Shown in pieces: positions 60,467-64,000 of a stretch of DNA of 64,000 nucleotides; positions within the stretch are counted from its first letter, which is position 1, and every line of letters starts with the position of its first letter. A program made the position numbers and the translations under genes. The notes under the pieces were generated by a model. The model saw only the letters and a list, made by a program, of their open reading frames with translations. It made no database searches and was not told the origin of the DNA. The stretch lies in contig OZ024936.1 in assembly GCA_964017235.1 (NCBI GenBank), positions 33,440,040 through 33,504,039 on the forward strand, read 5' to 3'. This DNA is from Sabellastarte sp. h YS-2021. Its lineage: Eukaryota > Annelida > Polychaeta > Sabellida > Sabellidae.

Positions 60467-61479
60467 TGTTACATATATTGGACACTATATTAGTACATTG
60501 TATATTACATATATTAGGCACTATATTAGTGCATTGTTTAATTTAAGCTTTATGTTTATACATTGTCATAAAAGATAATTGTGTTGTTGGTTCTTTTTGT
60601 GTGTTAACATTTAAAGTAAGGGAGTTATTGATTTTTGTGTTTTAGTGTTTATTGATCTGTTCACAGACTGGGGGAAATCCCCCCCTCAGTGGTTATGTTA
60701 GATTTGGGGAAACCCAATTACCAGTAGTTTCTAGAACTTCCTCCTTTGGCCTAGATGGCTCAAGCTTTTTTGAGTTGGTTCTGTACAATTCCAGAGAAAT
60801 CTGTGAATGTATATAAGGAATGTGCATCTGACCACAAGTGAACTTTGTATTCGCTGGCTATAAGGAGAGCTATTGTGTTTTGGAATATAATATATGCTTA
60901 TATTACTGTGAACTTTTACTGGAGTGAACTGGATACATCATCTGGACAGATTTATTGTACTTTGGATATTTTGGATATTGTACATTCATATAACAGAGAG
61001 TGAATTTACTGCATTTTGGACATTGTCCACATCTTGGAGCAGACAGTACAGTTGTGTTAACTCTCTAAATATCTCCAGACAGACATTCTGTGTGACTGGA
61101 TATATAAAGAATAGCAGGACAAGAACCTTTTGTGTTGTTGAGTGTGAGACAGGTCACAAGATATAGATATCTGTGTGTGAGTGAACATTGGACAGATCAC
61201 AGGACAGACCATAGGACATTGGATAGACCACAGAATATACTACAGGACGGATTACGGAACAGATTGCTGGATAAGGCGGATAAACTTAACTCATAATCTC
61301 TGTGGTCAGGTCAGCTAGATCTTATTATTGTATTAGTGTGTTTGGTTAAGAGCATACCAGTTGACTGTAATCATTAGTGTTGACTATTAAATAAATTTGT
61401 TAAGTTTAACTTTCTGCTTTTTCTGTTACAACTTAAAGACAACCGGTAATTGCTACCGTGCTTGCCCGTGACCGTAACA
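60467..61479 (+). mobile_element. Solo LTR
   Basis: 1013 bp, begins TGTTAC and ends GTAACA, with a 4-bp duplication 'gttt' on both sides. The neighbouring repeat unit (cgtttttactacc at 60,308) gives the uninterrupted target. A TATA-like TATATAA is at 60810 and AATAAA at 61390-61395, as in an LTR's U3-R region. No internal retrotransposon sequence follows, so it is a solo LTR, probably of a Gypsy-type element (inference from the ends only). Confidence 0.82.
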
Positions 61480-61700
61480 GTTTTTACTACCGTAATTGTG
61501 CTTTATTTTGCTATTCTGCTACATTGGTCATGGATGAAACCTTATGTAACCACTCCTTAAATTTGGTTTTGAACATATGAGGTAGGTGTACTGTTTAGAA
61601 AATGTCTGTTTTATAATAATACAGGGATAAGTTTGAGTTTTAGACTATGGATGAGATTTTTTAGTCCTCAATTAATTATATTGTTTATTATTTTCTAGGA

Positions 61701-64000
61701 ATGGCTTCCTTTTTAGAAAAAGTAAACTCATTTACCTCAAGAGATGAGTTGAGACAATGGGCTGTGTCAGCTGGCCTAGAGTTTGATCCAAGTGTGGTCC
61801 AACGGATCACCGCCTTGGAAGAAGATTCATGGTTCGATGCTGTGAGTGACCCCATTCTGCTGGAGGCTTTGGATGGGGCACAGGCTGGGGAGGGTTCTCA
61901 ACTGAATGATAGCGACCTCCAACTGATAGAAGCTGTTGAAGATATGGAACAAAACCCCATAAATGGTATAGCATACTACTGCAGTAGAACCTCTATTATC
62001 TGACACTCTTGGGAGAGTAAGAATACGGTCAAATACAGTCAAATAATAGAAAGGTTGGATAATAGGAATGCTAAAATAACAGGCTTAAAATGATTTTGGA
62101 GAGTGAGTTTGAGGCTGGATAATTGAAATTCGGATAATAGAGCTTTTACTGTATTGTAAAAAAAAAAAGAATGTTTTATTTTCATAAAATATAACCTCAA
62201 ACACATTTACCATCATTAAAGTGTTCCTAATTATGTTTTTTCAGCAACCCCAGACAATAGCTTTGTGGCTGAGTTTGAGAATGGAAACATTCCCAATTCG
62301 GAAGATCTGAAACATGCTGTAGACACATTTGATGAAAACCTTTTCTATAGTGGTTAGTTTTAAAATGGTTATCTGTTAAAATAGAATTCATTTTCTCTTG
62401 TTATTTTTGAAAAGTATAAACTTTATGCGTATTACATGCAGGCTCTCTGATTAACAAACTTGATTTTGAATTGCTGATCTCCCATGCCTGAGGTTGTGGG
62501 TTCGAACTCACCTCATGATGGAGTAAAAGATTAGTGTGTCAGATTAAGCCACTGAAAAAATGATTTTAAATCTTTGGGTGTGTAAGAATAATGGATTTAT
62601 ATTGTAGATGAACCCGAAACCATAAATGGAATCCCATTAATAGGAGAAGCGGGACCATCTGGACTATCTGATCCGGTAGAACAACCCCCAGCAAAAAGGA
62701 TGAGACCGGATCAGGATCAAGATGGATACGACATCGAACAAGATGAGGAAAAGAGTTACAGCATATCCTGCAGGGACAGCAAGAGTTTCAAAGGTGAGTA
62801 CAGAATATCTTTGAGCTCCATATATTTTTGTAAATAATACCGGGATGGCTAATGTTGGCTTGATAGAAGTTTTTTTTTGATAAATATACTTTGGGATTGA
62901 AATGGAAAACTTAAAAAATAAGAAACAAAAAAAAGTTAAGAAACAAATTACTGATAATGGTGAAGTCCCCAATGGTTAGACCGGTATTTGTTCATTATAG
63001 GAGGCGTTGTCAAAGAGGTTAGCTACCAAGTTAAGTTTGACGATACGCACCAAGGGAAAGAAATTAAAGACTTGAAAGTGGAACTGCACCAGGCATTCAA
63101 AGATTTACTCGAGCAGGGGATGCAGGACTTTGCCAAAGAAGAGGCAGTGGGCAGGGTACACATCAACCATCCAGATCTGCATAAACCAATAATAGTACCT
63201 CCTCAACCCCTGGAAAAACTGAACCCAGAAGCTGTTATGGATGCAGTACAAAATGTGCTTCAAAGCAAAGAAAATCTTAATGTAGCAGAGGGGTTTGAAG
63301 TTAACTTGGGGGTTGCCAAAATGATGCATGGGGGTAAAGGTGTACCAATCACAAATGTTTCTTCTAATAGGATTTCGAAGCGGTCATTGGTGTCAATCAA
63401 TAATGAAGATTACTTGTGCTTAGCTAGGTCCATAGCCGTTGGTATTGCCTTTAATCTTTTACAAGGAGCTTCTGAAAAAGATAGGCCTTCGATGCTTAAG
63501 CATTGTAATAACATGAGAAAGGGGGACAGAAATAGAAATAGTCTACAGAAAAAAAACTGCCTTGCATTATCACAATCTTGCTGGGGTACCTACGAATAGG
63601 CCCTGTAGTATTTTAGATATACCCATGTTTGAACAAGTATTAAACATTCATGTTGTTGTTTTTGCGGCCCATTTAAACAACAAAGTCATGTACCCGGACA
63701 CTTCGCGACCAGTTGGTGATAAGCAGGTTTACCTGTATTATACCAGGTCTGGGGACAACGGTCACTTTGATTGTATCGTAAACATTAAGGGTATGCTTGC
63801 CATGTCCTACTTCTGTTCAAAATGTTTTCAGGGTTTTAATTCCATTAGCAATCACCATTGCACCCATACTTGTCAGACTTGTCAATCTATATCTTGTGTA
63901 GAATCAACACCAATGACTTGTCGTTCTTCTCAATCCGTTTGCCGTTCGTTAAAATAAGTTCGTATTTTTAGATTTTGAGTGCATCCAAAATACGGGGGTT
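61701..64000 (+). CDS. Polinton/Maverick-type protein-primed family B DNA polymerase, 5' part, frame-disrupted
   Basis: Coding exons: 61701-61965, 62245-62352, 62608-62793, and 63001 to beyond the window. All three introns are GT-AG and phase 1; 'tttctag' just before the ATG suggests an untranslated exon upstream. The first three exons encode about 186 acidic residues with an NLS-like 'PPAKRMRPDQ'. The fourth encodes the polymerase N-terminal region: 'PLEKLNPEAVMDAVQNVLQS', then 'INNEDYLCLARSIAVGIA', 'LAGVPTNRPC', a Cys-rich knuckle ('SYFCSKCFQGFNSISNHHC'), then 'NKFVFLDFECIQNTG', the exonuclease I motif (D-x-E). That order is known from PolB of Polintons and adintovirus-like elements. The reading frame changes twice, near an A8 run at 63,549-63,556 and near 63,945-63,957, so it is a pseudogene, or the indels are assembly errors. 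Only the start of the exonuclease domain is in the window. Confidence 0.82.
61977..62155. mobile_element. Pogo/Tigger-like MITE in the first intron of the polymerase gene
   Basis: 'cagtagaacctctattatc' at the left faces 'ggataatagagcttttactg' at the right, with repeated 'ggataat' inside. This is the usual end sequence of pogo-type short elements. The flanks contain TA. Confidence 0.65.
62447..62590 (+). repeat. tRNA-derived SINE head
   Basis: 'tgatctcccatgcctgagg' followed by 'gttgtgggttcgaactcacc' has the order of a tRNA anticodon arm and B box. It is in the second intron of the polymerase gene. No body or tail is assigned. Confidence 0.5.

Overview
The window is nuclear DNA of an animal, most likely a mollusc and probably a bivalve. 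The sequence shows A+T-rich DNA, split genes with GT-AG introns, metazoan gene families (a heparan-sulfate 6-O-sulfotransferase-like gene and an SLC17 transporter), and dense SINEs, MITEs, minisatellites and satellite-like arrays. The species cannot be named from sequence alone. No prokaryotic features are present.

Layout. 1-7,000: a plus-strand sulfotransferase gene of the HS6ST type (last five coding exons, 2,284-6,483) among old LINE and SINE fragments. 7,089-21,535: a repeat block. A 5S-rRNA-derived fragment is followed by three direct copies of a roughly 5.9-6.2 kb unit. Copies 1 and 2 each carry a SINE, a palindromic stem, a 133-bp tandem array and a 169-bp satellite-like array; copy 3 is only the left part. 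21,536-25,750: intergenic DNA with two foldback MITEs and a short intronless hAT-derived gene (zinc finger plus dimerisation end, no catalytic core). 26,004-45,688: a minus-strand SLC17-family transporter, all but its first exon(s), with eleven conserved coding positions. Its introns hold many mobile elements. The gene has a pair of adjacent 156-bp alternative exons and an intronic array made of copies of one of its own splice acceptors. 45,689-57,000: mostly non-coding, with LINE, SINE and TIR-element remains. 57,035-57,916: a single-exon gene for a small secreted or type I membrane protein with a leucine-rich-repeat-like head. 58,432-59,223 (minus): a three-exon gene for a 134-residue acidic/proline-rich protein with two copies of an RxLx(F/L) module. 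60,467-61,479: a solo LTR. 61,701-64,000 (plus): the 5' end of a Polinton/Maverick-type protein-primed family B DNA polymerase gene with three short upstream coding exons and two frame changes, cut by the window end.

How it fits together. The two host genes (glycosaminoglycan sulfation and anion transport) are unrelated to each other. The right-hand end, with a divergent small-protein gene facing a mobile-element polymerase, may be one virus-like integrated element. The features most worth a second look are the alternative exon pair, the splice-acceptor array, the mosaic 5.9-kb duplication, and the right-hand polymerase locus with its companion gene.
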